From the NCBI RefSeq assembly GCF_030816195.1, contig NZ_JAUSXS010000001.1, positions 1,325,501 to 1,389,500 of the forward strand: 64,000 nucleotides of DNA. Reading direction: 5' to 3'. A program made the translations under genes and the position numbers. The stretch is from Pseudomonas sp. W4I3 (GTDB lineage: Bacteria > Pseudomonadota > Gammaproteobacteria > Pseudomonadales > Pseudomonadaceae). Below are positions 26,304 through 36,731 of this stretch, piece by piece (within the stretch, counting starts at the first letter, position 1; each line of letters begins with the position of its first letter). The notes under the pieces were generated by a model, which did no database searches, had not been told where the DNA came from, and saw only the letters and a list, made by a program, of their open reading frames with translations.

Positions 26304-26624
26304 TTACAGCAAATCGTATTGCTTGAGCTTTTTGCGCAAGGTGCCACGGTTGAGGCCCAGCAGCTCACTGGCTTTGGTCTGGTTGCCCTTGACGTAGTTC
26401 ATCACGCTTTCGAGCAAGGGCGCCTCGACTTCGGAGAGCACCAGGTTGTACACATCCGTGACGGAAGCGCCCTCAAGGTGGGCGAAATAATTGTGCAGCG
26501 CCTTCTCGACACTCCCGCGAAGGGTCTGGCCTTCTTCGCTCGGCGTGTTGAGGTGCTGTTTCAAATTGACGTTGTCGCTCACGGGTGTTGTTCCACTCAC
26601 TAAAGTCTCGGTCATCATCGTCAT
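26304..26624 (-). CDS. fis: Nucleoid protein Fis
   Basis: Small DNA-bending nucleoid protein and global regulator, 106 residues. The C-terminal helix-turn-helix [20 protein letters not shown] ends LKQYDLL, as in other gamma-proteobacterial Fis. The N-terminal part [19 protein letters not shown] is the dimerisation region. Its ATG overlaps the dusB stop (ATGA); the dusB-fis operon is the classic arrangement in gamma-proteobacteria. A second in-frame ATG lies three codons in. Confidence 0.97.
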   Translation of the reverse strand: MTMMTETLVSGTTPVSDNVNLKQHLNTPSEEGQTLRGSVEKALHNYFAHLEGASVTDVYNLVLSEVEAPLLESVMNYVKGNQTKASELLGLNRGTLRKKLKQYDLL

Positions 26625-27634
26625 GCGGCCACCCCTTCTCCATCCCCTGTTCCCAGGCTCTTGTCACGTTCGGCGAAGAACTCACGAACGGTGGCGACCT
26701 GTGCCTGCGTTTCATCCAAACGGTTGAACTGAGCGCGAAATTCCTTGGCGCCCGGCAAGGTGGCGAGGTACCAGCCGACATGCTTGCGAGCAATGCGTAC
26801 GCCCATCACATCCCCATAGAAGGCGTGCAGGGCGGCCAGATGCTCTAGCAGAATACGTTCCACCTCGGACAACTCCGGTGCCGGCAACACATCGCCGGTA
26901 CGCAGAAAATGCTCGATCTCACGGAAAATCCATGGCCGCCCCTGGGCGGCCCGGCCGATCAACAAACCGTCGGCACCGGTTGCGTGCAGCACGCGCCGGG
27001 CTTTTTCGGCTGAATCGATATCGCCATTGGCAAACACCGGCATCGACACCGCCTGCTTGATCGCGGCAATCGTGTCGTACTCGGCTTCGCCGGTATAAAG
27101 GTCGGCACGGGTGCGGCCATGCACCGCCAGCGCTGCAATACCTGCCTGTTCGGCGATCTTCGCCACCGTCAGGCCATTCTTGTTGTCCCGGTCCCAACCG
27201 GTACGAATCTTCAGCGTCACCGGCACATCGACTGCGGCGACAACGGCCTGCAGGATCTCGGCAACCAACTGCTCATCTTTCAACAAGGCGGAACCAGCGG
27301 CCTTGTTGCAAACCTTCTTGGCCGGGCAGCCCATGTTGATGTCGATAATCTGCGCGCCCAGCTCCACATTGGCCCGGGCCGCGTCCGCCAGCATTTGCGC
27401 ATCACCTCCGGCGATCTGCACCGAGCGTGGCTCGGGATCACCTTCGTGGATCATGCGCATCCGCGATTTGCGGGTGTTCCACAAACTCATGTCGCTGGTG
27501 ACCATTTCAGAGACTACTAGACCCGCGCCCAAACGTTTGCAGAGCTGACGAAAGGGCTGGTCGGTGACACCCGCCATCGGGGCGAGGATCAAGCCGTTGT
27601 GCAATGTATATGGGCCGATGCGTACCGCCGACAT
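26621..27634 (-). CDS. dusB: tRNA-dihydrouridine synthase DusB
   Basis: FMN enzyme that reduces specific uridines in tRNA to dihydrouridine. 337 residues, usual for DusB with an extended C terminus. Key blocks: [13 protein letters not shown], the catalytic cysteine C103 in [33 protein letters not shown], and FMN phosphate binding [18 protein letters not shown]. Upstream of fis in the same operon. Confidence 0.96.
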   Translation of the reverse strand: MSAVRIGPYTLHNGLILAPMAGVTDQPFRQLCKRLGAGLVVSEMVTSDMSLWNTRKSRMRMIHEGDPEPRSVQIAGGDAQMLADAARANVELGAQIIDINMGCPAKKVCNKAAGSALLKDEQLVAEILQAVVAAVDVPVTLKIRTGWDRDNKNGLTVAKIAEQAGIAALAVHGRTRADLYTGEAEYDTIAAIKQAVSMPVFANGDIDSAEKARRVLHATGADGLLIGRAAQGRPWIFREIEHFLRTGDVLPAPELSEVERILLEHLAALHAFYGDVMGVRIARKHVGWYLATLPGAKEFRAQFNRLDETQAQVATVREFFAERDKSLGTGDGEGVAA

Positions 27635-27685
27635 AGGACTTCCCTGTTGTGGGGCCGGATCATTAGAGTTCGAAAAAGGGTTGGC

Positions 27686-27714
27686 ATGATACCCGCTCTC
27701 GATGACGGGTTAAA
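27686..27714 (-). promoter_or_regulatory. Putative sigma-70 promoter for dusB-fis
   Basis: On the minus strand TTTAAC, 17 bp, TATCAT. The -10 lies about 52 bp upstream of the dusB ATG. Correct spacing and AT-rich upstream DNA support it; no experiment is implied. Confidence 0.45.
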
Positions 27715-27819
27715 GGCTGAATTGGATAAAATCTGAACAGTTAATTTTTTATCGCCGTCGGTTTGGTTGACGCCTGAGCAGTCAATAATCCGCCGTCAAA
27801 CCCTGGTTGCGGCGTGGCC

Positions 27820-29040
27820 TCATTCGGGCGAATGGAAGCTCAGGCTGTAATTCACCGCTTTGTTGCCTGGGTCGAGGATGTCCAGGGAGATGTGGATCGG
27901 TGTCTGCGAGGGCATTTCGCTGACCCCGGCCAACTCGCCGCTGAGGTACTCGGCGGGCTTGAAGCGCCGACTGGCGATCAGGCCGCCGTTCAGGTCGGCA
28001 AAGCGCAGCTCCAGCAGCGGGAAGGGCTGGGAGAAGGTGGCGCGGTTGTAGATGATCGCGTCCACCACCAGCGCGCCGGCGAATTCCGGGTGGCTGCGCA
28101 CCACCAGGTTGCTGCTCTTGATATGGGCGATATCGACCCGTGATGGCACGCTGCAGCCCAGTTTCGGGCACAACTGCTGGAACCACGGGCGGTAGGCGTC
28201 CTGGCGGGCCAGTTCGTCGAATTGGTAGGCGACGTACTGGCCGGCCAGACCGGCGGCGGCGAGCAGTACCAGCACGATCCAGATCAGGCGGCGGCCCCAG
28301 CCGGACGGACGCTTCTGTGCATACAAGTGCAGCGGGTCGTCCTCCAGGTCCTGGAACACATCGTCGTGGGCGCTGGACTCGGTGCGCGCTCGCTTGCGCC
28401 GCGATGGCGGGCGGTCATCGGTTGCGTCCGCCGATGGCGTCAGGGGTGTAAACGGTGGGTCTGGATCGTCGTCCTCGTCGGGCGTCGAGCGCAGTGGCGG
28501 TTCGTCGTCGATGTCATCGCTGTGAAACGACAACGACGGCTCGGTGCGTTCGCTCGGCTCCGGCTCGGCTTCATCGGGCAGGGCGCGCTCTTGCGGCGGC
28601 TCGCTGAACAGGCTGGCGGCCCACTTTTCTTCCTCGGCCTTGACGGTATTGCGGCTGGCGCTGAGGGGCTCTTCCTTGTGCCGACGGTCGGCACCGGGCT
28701 GGCGGCGTTCCGCGCCAACGGGCTGGGTGTGCTGGATCTCGCGGCGCTCGAGCTTGGCCAGCTCTTCGTCCAGGTCGAGGTTGTCCAGGTCCAGCTCTTC
28801 GGCCGTCCACTGTTTCTGGCTGATTGCACGCGGCGGCGCAGGCGTTGGCTCAGCCACGGCGGACTGTTCAGGTTCCGTCGTCGACGCCTGAGCCCGTTGC
28901 TCCAGCAACTGGCGAGCGGCATTGAAGACCTGCAGGCACGAGCCGCAGCGCACCACGCCACGGGCCACGCTCAACTGAGCGTGGTTGACGCGAAAGCGCG
29001 CTTGGCAATGCGGGCACTGGGTGACGAAACTGTCGGTCAT
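27820..29040 (-). CDS. Zinc-ribbon / DUF3426 membrane protein
   Basis: 406 residues from the ATG at 29040 (MTDSFVTQCPHCQARFRVNH). An MJ0042-type zinc ribbon with CPHC and CGSC lies within the first 36 residues. A long acidic, proline-rich linker (about 45-235) follows, then one transmembrane segment (LIWIVLVLLAAAGLAGQYVA, near 240-260). The C-terminal DUF3426 domain is probably periplasmic or external (SRVDIAHIKSSNLVVRSHPE). Function is unknown; the gene is a constant neighbour of prmA and dusB in pseudomonads. It lies 30 bp after prmA on the same strand. Confidence 0.88.
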   Translation of the reverse strand: MTDSFVTQCPHCQARFRVNHAQLSVARGVVRCGSCLQVFNAARQLLEQRAQASTTEPEQSAVAEPTPAPPRAISQKQWTAEELDLDNLDLDEELAKLERREIQHTQPVGAERRQPGADRRHKEEPLSASRNTVKAEEEKWAASLFSEPPQERALPDEAEPEPSERTEPSLSFHSDDIDDEPPLRSTPDEDDDPDPPFTPLTPSADATDDRPPSRRKRARTESSAHDDVFQDLEDDPLHLYAQKRPSGWGRRLIWIVLVLLAAAGLAGQYVAYQFDELARQDAYRPWFQQLCPKLGCSVPSRVDIAHIKSSNLVVRSHPEFAGALVVDAIIYNRATFSQPFPLLELRFADLNGGLIASRRFKPAEYLSGELAGVSEMPSQTPIHISLDILDPGNKAVNYSLSFHSPE

Positions 29041-29070
29041 GCGGCCATCCGATTCAGACAAGCGCTCATT

Positions 29071-29949
29071 CTAGCGCCGACGACCGCTGATGCGTACCCA
29101 GCCGTCACGGTTGGCGATAGGGTCCAGCTCGAAATCCTTGGCGTAGGCGGCGGCGACGTCTTCACCCTGCTCGGCGAGAATGCCCGACAGCGCCAGGCGC
29201 CCGCCCGGCTTGACCAGGCTCGACAACTGCGGCGCCAGCGACACCAATGGCCCGGCGAGAATGTTGGCGACCAGCACATCGGCCTGTACCTGGGGCAGGT
29301 CCTCGGGCAGATAGAGCGGGAATTTGCCTTCAGGAATTTGGTTGCGCCCGGCGTTGTCGCGTGAGGCTTCCAGCGCCTGCACGTCGATATCGGTGCCCAC
29401 CGCCTCCTTGGCGCCCAGCAGCAGGGCGGCGATGGCCAGAATCCCCGAACCGCAGCCGAAGTCGAGCACGTTGCTGTCGGTCAGGTCCTGGCCGTCCAGC
29501 CATTCCAGGCACAATGCGGTGGTGGGGTGAGTGCCGGTGCCGAACGCCAGGCCCGGGTCCAGCAGCAGGTTGACCGCGTCCGGCTCCGGGGCGGCGTGCC
29601 AGCTGGGGACGATCCACAGGCGCTGGCCGAAACGCATGGGCTGGAAGTTATCCATCCAACTGCGCTCCCAATCCTGGTCTTCGATCACTTCGCTGTGATG
29701 CTCGGGCAGCGGGCCGCCGGTGAGCAATTCCATGTGGGCCAGTACGCTGGCGGCATCGGTGCCGTCTTCGAACAGGGCCAGCAGATGGGTGTGGGACCAC
29801 AGCGGGGTGGTGTTGAGTTCAGGTTCGAAGATCGGCTGGTCTTCGGCGTCCATGAATGTCACCGACACGGCGCCGACTTCGAGGAACGCGTCTTCGTAGG
29901 TTTCGGCTTGTTCTGGGCTGATGGCGAGACGGACTTGCAGCCAAGGCAT
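29071..29949 (-). CDS. prmA: Ribosomal protein L11 methyltransferase PrmA
   Basis: SAM-dependent trimethylation of ribosomal protein L11. 292 residues from the ATG at 29949 ([20 protein letters not shown]). The SAM motif [20 protein letters not shown] and the downstream [18 protein letters not shown] block are intact, as is [16 protein letters not shown]. Length is exactly typical. Upstream frame extension would only read into the REPIN at 30047-30135. Confidence 0.97.
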   Translation of the reverse strand: MPWLQVRLAISPEQAETYEDAFLEVGAVSVTFMDAEDQPIFEPELNTTPLWSHTHLLALFEDGTDAASVLAHMELLTGGPLPEHHSEVIEDQDWERSWMDNFQPMRFGQRLWIVPSWHAAPEPDAVNLLLDPGLAFGTGTHPTTALCLEWLDGQDLTDSNVLDFGCGSGILAIAALLLGAKEAVGTDIDVQALEASRDNAGRNQIPEGKFPLYLPEDLPQVQADVLVANILAGPLVSLAPQLSSLVKPGGRLALSGILAEQGEDVAAAYAKDFELDPIANRDGWVRISGRRR

Positions 29950-30046
29950 GGCGGGCACCTTTGAAAAAATGAGTGTGCAGCGGGGTGGGGCTGCGAAAGC
30001 GCGCAAGTTTACGCGAGCGGCGTGCAGAAGACGACAGCGGATCAAA

Positions 30047-30135
30047 TGTGGGAGGGGGCTTGCTCCCGATTGCGGTGTGTCAGTCGCCTTATCGGTAGCT
30101 GATTCACCGCCATCGGGGGCAAGCCCCCTCCCACA
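30047..30135. repeat. REPIN (family A) between accC and prmA
   Basis: Full-length 89-bp inverted REP pair with partly dyadic spacer, placed between the accC terminator and the prmA start. Confidence 0.88.
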
Positions 30136-30173
30136 TTTTGAACTGTGTACATCCAATAAGCCGGGGTTCCAGA

Positions 30174-30207
30174 AACAACAAAGCCGCCCGAAGGCGGCCT
30201 TGTTGGG
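30174..30207 (-). terminator. Intrinsic terminator of aroQ-accB-accC
   Basis: CAACAAAGCCGCC pairs with GGCGGCCTTGTTG around a four-base loop, with one mismatch. On the minus strand it is followed by a T-rich stretch. It lies 9 bp past the accC stop. Confidence 0.7.
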
Positions 30208-30215
30208 TGGAGCAC

Positions 30216-31577
30216 TTACTGGTTGGCCAGCTTGTGTTCCAGGTAGTGAATGTTCACACCACCTTCGCAGAAGCCTTCATCACGAACCAGGTCCCGATGC
30301 AGCGGGATGTTGGTCTTGATGCCGTCGACCACGATTTCGTCCAGGGCGTTGCGCATACGGGCCATGGCCTCGTCGCGGGTTGCGCCCCAGGTGATCAGCT
30401 TGCCGATCAGCGAGTCGTAGTTGGACGGAACCTTGTAGCCGCTGTACAGGTGCGAATCCACACGGACGCCGTTGCCGCCGGGCGCGTGGAAATGCTTGAC
30501 CAGGCCAGGGCTTGGGATAAAGGTTTTCGGGTCTTCGGCGTTGATCCGGCACTCCAGGGAGTGGCCGTGCATCTTCACGTCGTCCTGGGTAAAGGACAGC
30601 ACGTTGCCAGCGGCGATGCTGAGCATCTCCTTGACGATATCGATACCGGTGACCATCTCCGAAACCGGGTGTTCTACCTGCACGCGAGTGTTCATCTCGA
30701 TGAAGTAGAAACGGCCGTTTTCGTAGAGGAACTCAAAGGTACCGGCGCCACGGTAGTTGATGTCGATGCACGCCTTGACGCAGCGTGCCAGGACTTCCTG
30801 GCGAGCCTTCTCGTCCAGGCCCGGTGCCGGCGCTTCTTCCAACACCTTCTGGTGACGACGCTGCAGGGAGCAATCGCGGTCGCCCAGATGGATGGCGTGG
30901 CCCTGGCCGTCGGACAGCACCTGCACTTCCACGTGACGTGGGTTGGTCAGGTACTTCTCCAGGTAGACCATCGGGTTGCCGAACCAGGCGCCCGCTTCGG
31001 AGCGGGTCTGCTTGGCGGCTTCGATCAGGTCTTCTTCCTTGTGCACCACGCGCATGCCGCGACCACCACCGCCACCGGCGGCCTTGATGATCACCGGGTA
31101 ACCGACTTCGCGACCAATGCGCAGAGCGGTTTCCTCGTCTTCAGGCAGCGGGCCGTCGGAGCCAGGAACGGTTGGCACGCCGGCGGCGATCATGGCGTCC
31201 TTGGCCGAGACCTTGTCGCCCATCAGGCGAATGGTTTCGGCTTTCGGGCCGATGAAGGCAAACCCGGATTTTTCCACCTGTTCGGCGAAATCGGCGTTTT
31301 CGGCAAGGAAGCCGTAGCCTGGGTGAATGCCATCAGCGCCGGTCACTTCTGCCGCGGCGATGATGTTCGAGACTTTCAGGTACGAGTTCGTGGCCAGTGG
31401 CGGGCCGATGCAGATGCTTTCGTCCGCCAGTTTCACGTGCATCAATTCGGTATCGGCCGTCGAGTAAACAGCGACGGTCTTGATGCCCTCTTCCTTACAG
31501 GCGCGCAGGATACGCAGCGCGATCTCGCCGCGGTTGGCGATCAGGACTTTTTGCAGTTTCTTCGCAGGTTTCAACAT
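30216..31577 (-). CDS. accC: Acetyl-CoA carboxylase, biotin carboxylase subunit AccC
   Basis: Carboxylates biotin on AccB using ATP and bicarbonate, the first half-reaction of malonyl-CoA synthesis. 453 residues from the ATG at 31577 ([20 protein letters not shown]); GGAGC precedes it. A TTG seven codons earlier is in frame but lacks a site. Biotin carboxylase blocks: [16 protein letters not shown], glycine-rich loop [29 protein letters not shown]. The four extra residues PAKK after the start are a minor lineage feature. Downstream of accB by 17 bp. Confidence 0.97.
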   Translation of the reverse strand: MLKPAKKLQKVLIANRGEIALRILRACKEEGIKTVAVYSTADTELMHVKLADESICIGPPLATNSYLKVSNIIAAAEVTGADGIHPGYGFLAENADFAEQVEKSGFAFIGPKAETIRLMGDKVSAKDAMIAAGVPTVPGSDGPLPEDEETALRIGREVGYPVIIKAAGGGGGRGMRVVHKEEDLIEAAKQTRSEAGAWFGNPMVYLEKYLTNPRHVEVQVLSDGQGHAIHLGDRDCSLQRRHQKVLEEAPAPGLDEKARQEVLARCVKACIDINYRGAGTFEFLYENGRFYFIEMNTRVQVEHPVSEMVTGIDIVKEMLSIAAGNVLSFTQDDVKMHGHSLECRINAEDPKTFIPSPGLVKHFHAPGGNGVRVDSHLYSGYKVPSNYDSLIGKLITWGATRDEAMARMRNALDEIVVDGIKTNIPLHRDLVRDEGFCEGGVNIHYLEHKLANQ

Positions 31578-31594
31578 CGAAGGCGCTCCGCGGT

Positions 31595-32056
31595 TCAAAC
31601 GATGGTGAACAGCGGCTGGTCGTACTCAACCGGCTGACCGTTTTCTACCAGGATGGATTCAATGACGCCGGCTTTTTCAGCGGTGATGTGGTTCATCATC
31701 TTCATCGCTTCAACGATGCAGATGGTGTCGCCCACTTTCACGGTCTTGCCCACTTCAACGAAGGCTGGCGAGGTCGGTGCCGGGGTGCGGTAGAAGGTAC
31801 CGACCATTGGCGACTTGACCACGAAACCGTTCAGCGCAGGGGCTGCCGGAGCGGCAGGTGCGGCGGCTGCTGGAGCGGCGGCAGGGGCGGCAGCGGCTGG
31901 AGCCGGTGCTTGCATCTGTGGCGCGTAGAACTGTTGAGCCGGGGTCTTGCTGTGACGGCTGATCCGTACGGACTCTTCGCCTTCCTTGATTTCCAGCTCG
32001 TCGATACCGGATTCTTCCAGCAGTTCGATCAGTTTCTTAACTTTACGGATATCCAT
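31595..32056 (-). CDS. accB: Acetyl-CoA carboxylase, biotin carboxyl carrier protein AccB
   Basis: Carries biotin between AccC and the AccA-AccD carboxyltransferase. 153 residues. N-terminal [20 protein letters not shown], an Ala/Pro-rich linker (about 48-75), and the biotinyl domain with K119 in [10 protein letters not shown] as the biotin site. The thumb segment [10 protein letters not shown] is also present. Located 24 bp after aroQ and before accC. Confidence 0.98.
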   Translation of the reverse strand: MDIRKVKKLIELLEESGIDELEIKEGEESVRISRHSKTPAQQFYAPQMQAPAPAAAAPAAAPAAAAPAAPAAPALNGFVVKSPMVGTFYRTPAPTSPAFVEVGKTVKVGDTICIVEAMKMMNHITAEKAGVIESILVENGQPVEYDQPLFTIV

Positions 32057-32080
32057 GAATCATCAACTCCCAAGGGTCGG

Positions 32081-32536
32081 TCAGGGGCGTTTAGCCTGTT
32101 CTTCAACGTGTTCCAGGGCGGCCTCCAGGGCCAGTCGGTAACCGCTGGCGCCAAGGCCGCAGATCACTCCTACCGCTACGTCGGAGAAGTAAGAGTGATG
32201 GCGGAAAGCTTCGCGTTTGTGCACGTTCGATAAATGCACTTCGATGAATGGGATGCTCACCGCCAGCAGCGCGTCACGTAATGCAACGCTTGTGTGCGTG
32301 AAAGCGGCGGGATTGATCAGAATAAAGTCCACGCCTTCGCCACGCGCGGCATGGATGCGATCAATCAATTCATACTCGGCATTGCTTTGCAGGTAGAGCA
32401 AATGATGACCGGCAACACGGGCCCGCTGTTCCAGATCGAGGTTGATCTGATCCAGGGTCACTGCCCCGTAGACGCCCGGTTCGCGGGTGCCGAGCAGGTT
32501 CAGGTTGGGTCCGTGAAGAACCAGTAAGGTCGCCAT
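32081..32536 (-). CDS. aroQ: Type II 3-dehydroquinate dehydratase AroQ
   Basis: Third step of the shikimate pathway: dehydration of 3-dehydroquinate. 151 residues. Motifs: [20 protein letters not shown] with active-site Arg and Tyr, [32 protein letters not shown], and [17 protein letters not shown] with the catalytic His. Start MATLLVLHG is canonical. First gene of the aroQ-accB-accC unit. Confidence 0.97.
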   Translation of the reverse strand: MATLLVLHGPNLNLLGTREPGVYGAVTLDQINLDLEQRARVAGHHLLYLQSNAEYELIDRIHAARGEGVDFILINPAAFTHTSVALRDALLAVSIPFIEVHLSNVHKREAFRHHSYFSDVAVGVICGLGASGYRLALEAALEHVEEQAKRP

Positions 32537-32595
32537 CGGCTGTTCCTTGTTATTGGGTGGGGTACGGCAGAACCCGGCGACTATGCCGCAAAGCC

Positions 32596-32663
32596 TTTGT
32601 GACTGTCCAGTTCTATGCAGTAGCCAACACGATTAGCGAGGATAGCGAAAAATTTGTGACTGT
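32596..32663. promoter_or_regulatory. Repeated 11-mer upstream of aroQ
   Basis: TTTGTGACTGT occurs twice (32596-32606 and 32653-32663), 57 bp apart, in the same orientation. Both copies lie within 130 bp upstream of aroQ. Could be operators; no known regulator's consensus is recognised. Confidence 0.3.
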
Positions 32664-32691
32664 GGCCTTGGATCTGGTCATGCAGATCAAC

Positions 32692-32719
32692 TGTGGGAGG
32701 GGGCAAGCCCCCTCCCACA
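32692..32719. repeat. Single perfect family A palindrome downstream of the chemoreceptor gene
   Basis: A 28-bp perfect hairpin, 29 bp past the chemoreceptor stop and upstream of the aroQ unit. Confidence 0.85.
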
Positions 32720-32747
32720 TTTGATCTTCACCAGGCGCGGGGGTGGG

Positions 32748-34709
32748 TCACACGCGGAAGGCCTGCACGGCGGTGTTGAGCTGGCCGCCCAGTACCAGCA
32801 GGTGTTCGCCCTGGCGGCGGCCTTGCCCGATACGCAGCAGGTTGTCCTCGCCCAACTGGTGAATCCGCTCGCTGTTGTCGCGGATCTCGCTCACCGCCCC
32901 GCTTTGCTGCGCAGTCACATCGGCGATGCGCACGGCGGTCTCGGAGATGGTCTGGATTGCCCCGACGATTTCATCCAGCGCGCCATCGGCGGCCTGGGCT
33001 TGTTCGGCGGTGGCTTCGGCGTGTTCGACCTGCGCACGCATGCCCTGCACCGATTGGTGGGCGGCGGTTTGCAGGCCGGCGATCAGGCCCTGGATTTCGG
33101 CGGTGGCGCCCGCGGTGCGTTGGGCCAGGGAGCGCACTTCATCGGCGACCACGGCAAAACCGCGTCCGGCTTCACCGGCGCGGGCCGCCTCGATTGCCGC
33201 GTTGAGCGCCAGCAGGTTGGTCTGGTCGGCGATCGAGCGGATTACCGTGAGTACGCCGCCGATGGTGGCGGACTCTTCGGCAAGTTTCTCGATCATCTGC
33301 GCGTTTTGCTGCACTTCACCCACCAGGGCATGCAGCCCGGCCAGGCTCAGGCCGATTACCCGCTGGCCTTGTTCAACGGCCACGCCTGCACTGCGACTGG
33401 CGCCTGCGGCCTGGCTGGCATCGCCCGCCACTTGCTGGATGGTCGCTTCCAGTTCGCCCAGGGAGTCACGGATCTGCGCGGTGTCCCCGGCCTGGCGTTC
33501 GGCGCCGTCGTGCAAGCCGCTGCTCAGTTCGGCGAGGGCGCGGCTGCTACCGGCGACGGCTTCGGCATTGCCGCGAATCGTGCCGACGAGGTCCACCAGG
33601 TAGGCGCGCAGGCGGTTGAGCGAGGCTTCGATATCGTGCAGTTCGCGGTTGGTCCGGCCCAAAGCGATCGGCTGGCTGAAGTTGCCTTCGGCCCAGGTGG
33701 ACAGCGCCGGTGCGAGGTTGGTCAGCACCCGCGCCAGGCGCCGCTGCAGGGTATCGATCAACAGGGCGATCAGCAGGATCAGGCCAATCATCAGGCCCTG
33801 CATCAGGCGCACTTCGCCCTGGATCCGAGCGTGTTGCGCGCGCACTACCGGCTCCATGTCGGCGATCGCTTGTCTCACGCGGGTGATCTTGACGTGGGTG
33901 GCGGCGGCAAGCTCGGTGCGTTGCTGGATCTGTTCGCGGGTGCGCTTGAGTTCGCCGGGGTAGCGGGTCAGCAGGCTGTTGAGCTCACGCTTGAGGTCTA
34001 CGCCGGTGTCCTGGGCTTCGGTTTTATCGCTGTTCTGCAGGCCCATCAGCGCGGAAAAATCGTCGCTGCTGGATTCGGCGCTGGCTTTGACGCCCAGCAA
34101 AGGCAACTGCGCCAACCGGTCGGCCTGGCTGCGGATGCTGGCGATTTCACGTTCGACCTCATCGGCCAACTCGGCGCGCCCGCTGCTGACCAGTTTGTCG
34201 CGGGCCAGGGACAGCTTGCCCAGGTGTTGCGCGGCGGCCAGCAGTGGCGGCAGATAGCGCGCCGCATCCGCCGAATCGACGGCGCCGGCGTACTGGCTCA
34301 GTTGCTCCAGGTTCGCCCCCAGTTCGCGTTCGGCTTGCAGTAGCAGCGCTTGCGGGTCACCGGCCAGTTTGCCGGCGGCGAGCAGGTCGGTTTTGCTGAA
34401 GGCATCCAGCTCCGCGAGGCTGGGACGCAGGCTCTGCGCCAACTCGGGCGGCAGTGGGTCGAGTTGCTGCAACAGGCTTTCCAGGCTCTGGCCGGCGCTG
34501 CTCAAGCGCAGGGCATCGCCGCTGGCCAGGTAGTCGTCAATATTGCGTGCGGCCTGGTTTTCGAAGGCCTGTGACAGCCCCAGGTAGCGTTCCATCAACA
34601 GGTAAGGGCGCTCCAGCGCCCGTTGCGACCACCACAGCGTCGCCCCGAGGGCCAGGCACACGGCCACCAATAGAAGGGTATTGAGATTGGTCAGCAGCTT
34701 CAGGCGCAT
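32748..34709 (-). CDS. Methyl-accepting chemotaxis protein, CtpL-like
   Basis: 653 residues from the ATG at 34709 ([20 protein letters not shown]); a TTG four codons upstream is less likely. Two transmembrane segments (about 8-28 and 305-325) bracket a helical periplasmic sensor of about 275 residues. A HAMP-like region then leads to the MCP signalling hairpin, with the conserved tip [36 protein letters not shown] in part visible near 500-530. In PAO1 the gene in this place is CtpL, reported as a phosphate chemoreceptor. The ligand here is not proven. Confidence 0.9.
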   Translation of the reverse strand: MRLKLLTNLNTLLLVAVCLALGATLWWSQRALERPYLLMERYLGLSQAFENQAARNIDDYLASGDALRLSSAGQSLESLLQQLDPLPPELAQSLRPSLAELDAFSKTDLLAAGKLAGDPQALLLQAERELGANLEQLSQYAGAVDSADAARYLPPLLAAAQHLGKLSLARDKLVSSGRAELADEVEREIASIRSQADRLAQLPLLGVKASAESSSDDFSALMGLQNSDKTEAQDTGVDLKRELNSLLTRYPGELKRTREQIQQRTELAAATHVKITRVRQAIADMEPVVRAQHARIQGEVRLMQGLMIGLILLIALLIDTLQRRLARVLTNLAPALSTWAEGNFSQPIALGRTNRELHDIEASLNRLRAYLVDLVGTIRGNAEAVAGSSRALAELSSGLHDGAERQAGDTAQIRDSLGELEATIQQVAGDASQAAGASRSAGVAVEQGQRVIGLSLAGLHALVGEVQQNAQMIEKLAEESATIGGVLTVIRSIADQTNLLALNAAIEAARAGEAGRGFAVVADEVRSLAQRTAGATAEIQGLIAGLQTAAHQSVQGMRAQVEHAEATAEQAQAADGALDEIVGAIQTISETAVRIADVTAQQSGAVSEIRDNSERIHQLGEDNLLRIGQGRRQGEHLLVLGGQLNTAVQAFRV

Positions 34710-34762
34710 GCGTGGTTTCAACCGACGGCAAAAGATAAGTGCCTGAATTTATTGCGCTTGCG

Positions 34763-36433
34763 TTACAAAGTTATGACCGATTCAGTGGATTCCGGTGAAA
34801 AGATGGCACTTTGCTTTGATGTGCGCGCGGCTTGCACGCGGTTACGCCCGGCGGCCTTGGCACGGTACAGCGCCTCGTCGGCCTGGGCGGCCATCATCAG
34901 GCTGTCGGAGCCGTCGCACAGCTCCACCAGCCCGGCGCTGAAGGTGCACCATAAATCCTGCGGCTGGGCCGGGTAGTGAATTTCCGCAAAGCGCCCACGA
35001 ATGTCGTCCAGCACCTTGCAGGCCGATTCGAGGTCGGTGTCGGGCATCACGATGGCGAATTCTTCACCGCCATAGCGGCCGATGTAGTCGGTCTTGCGCA
35101 AACGCTGCTTGAGAAACAGCGCCAGGCTTTTGATCACGCGGTCGCCCATGGGGTGCCCGTGGCTGTCATTGACCCGCTTGAAATGGTCGATATCGAGCAT
35201 GGCAAAGCTCAACGGCTTGTTCTCGCGACGGGCGCGGAAGCTGCAGTCTTCGAGCAATTGCAGGATATGGGTGTGGTTGTAAAGCCCGGTCAGGCTGTCG
35301 CGCACCATCCGCGCTTTTAAATTGCGAGCACGCGCGGCGCGGTTGCGCACGGTGGTGATCAGATGGCGCGGCTTGATCGGCTTGGTCAGAAAGTCGTCAC
35401 CGCCTTCGCTCATCGCATCCAGCTGTTTGTCCAGGTCGTCTTCGGCCGACAGGTAGATGATCGGCACGCTGACATAGCGGTCGTTGTGGCGAATCACCTT
35501 GGCCAGTTCGGTGCCGGTACAGGCGGGCATGTACATGTCGAGGATGATCAGGTCGGGCTGGAAGTCCGCCAGCTCGGCCATCGCCTGGATCGGCTCGATC
35601 AAGGTGCGGGTGACGATGCCGGCGCTGTTGAGCAGGCGTTCGGTGTGCAACGCCTGGGCGCGGGAGTCATCGATGATCAGCACTTTATACGGCTCATATT
35701 GAGCGACGCAGGTCAGCACTTCGATCTTTTCCAGCAGGCTTGAGGCTTCCAGCGTGCCGGTCAGGAATTCTTCGCCGCCGGCGCGCACGGCGGCCAGGCG
35801 GGTCGGGGTGTCGGTTTCATGCAGGCTGAAAAACAGCAGCGGCAGCTTCTGCTCCAGACCCTGCTGGGCTTCGGCGGCCAGCTTCAGCCCCAGCCCGGCG
35901 CCGCAGAAATCCACGTCCATCACCATTGCCGACGGCAGGCGCTCGGCCATGGAGGCGCGAAAGGCCGCGACGCTGTCCAGGGATTGGGCGCTCATGCCAA
36001 AGAACTCCAGCTGTTTGGCCAGGCGCTCGGCGCGGTCGTGGTCGGCCAGCATCACGTAGATCGGCTTGCGCATCGGTGGCAGCAGGGTTTGTTCAAGCTG
36101 GTCGCCCTGACGCAGCCCGGTACGCGACAGGCGCTGCATCAAGCGATTGAGCTCGCTGATCAGTTGGCTGCTTAGGCGGCCACGATTTTCGTCCACGGCC
36201 TTGAGGGACTCGCCAATGTGCCGGGCCAGTTGGCTGTGTTCGGGCTGTTCAAAACGCTCGGCAAAGCGCAGCAGGCGCAGATTGGCCTCACTGAGCTCGG
36301 AGAAATCGGCGTTCGACCATTCGCTGCGTTGCAGGCGCTGCCAGATCTCAAGAATTTGACGTGCCTGATGAATTACCCGCTGGGCAAAGTGCTGCTTGAG
36401 ACGCTCGCGGCTGGGGTCTTCTGGCTCGGTCAT
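34763..36433 (-). CDS. gcbA: Response regulator diguanylate cyclase GcbA
   Basis: Makes cyclic di-GMP; GcbA promotes early surface attachment in P. fluorescens and P. aeruginosa. 556 residues: an HPt-like N-terminal helical region (about 1-115), a first REC-like domain (from PIYVMLADHDRAERLAK), a second REC (KVLIIDDSRAQALHTERLL, phospho-Asp in LIILDMYMPA), and a GGDEF domain with active site RYGGEEF. The inhibitory RxxD site (RKTD) stands just before it, so product feedback is likely. Located next to the chemoreceptor, as in PAO1 (PA4843). Confidence 0.93.
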   Translation of the reverse strand: MTEPEDPSRERLKQHFAQRVIHQARQILEIWQRLQRSEWSNADFSELSEANLRLLRFAERFEQPEHSQLARHIGESLKAVDENRGRLSSQLISELNRLMQRLSRTGLRQGDQLEQTLLPPMRKPIYVMLADHDRAERLAKQLEFFGMSAQSLDSVAAFRASMAERLPSAMVMDVDFCGAGLGLKLAAEAQQGLEQKLPLLFFSLHETDTPTRLAAVRAGGEEFLTGTLEASSLLEKIEVLTCVAQYEPYKVLIIDDSRAQALHTERLLNSAGIVTRTLIEPIQAMAELADFQPDLIILDMYMPACTGTELAKVIRHNDRYVSVPIIYLSAEDDLDKQLDAMSEGGDDFLTKPIKPRHLITTVRNRAARARNLKARMVRDSLTGLYNHTHILQLLEDCSFRARRENKPLSFAMLDIDHFKRVNDSHGHPMGDRVIKSLALFLKQRLRKTDYIGRYGGEEFAIVMPDTDLESACKVLDDIRGRFAEIHYPAQPQDLWCTFSAGLVELCDGSDSLMMAAQADEALYRAKAAGRNRVQAARTSKQSAIFSPESTESVITL

Positions 36434-36731
36434 ATCCGGACTACTGTGAGGGTGCGTGCTGAGGTTGGCTGGTGGCCTTATGCTAGCACCTCTTTTTCTG
36501 TTGCATGAGTGTCATACGTCAATTAAGTACAAGTCTGTGTCATTCATTTTCTGACCTCATGGTCGCGCTGTGTAAAACGCGTGCATCCTTTATAGTCCAA
36601 CCGCTGGTATGCGCCAATTCGGTTTAAAAGCCCGCACCGATGGGCACGATGGGGTAGGGTTGTGGTCGGAGTGTTTGACCGCACCCGGACAATTGATGTG
36701 CATGAACTCAAGTGATTGAAAGGATATCGCC
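36434..36731. other. Intergenic control region between gcbA and the DUF2333 gene
   Basis: 298 bp between divergent genes. It is more AT-rich than its surroundings, with tracts such as CTCTTTTTCTG and TTTATAGT. It presumably holds both promoters, but I cannot assign -35/-10 pairs with confidence. AAAGGATAT before 36732 is the ribosome-binding site of the DUF2333 gene. Confidence 0.5.

Noticed and set aside
24510..26603. A 697-codon plus-strand frame opposite purH and fis
   Set aside because: It reads through two unrelated genes and a repeat on the other strand and has no domain signature.
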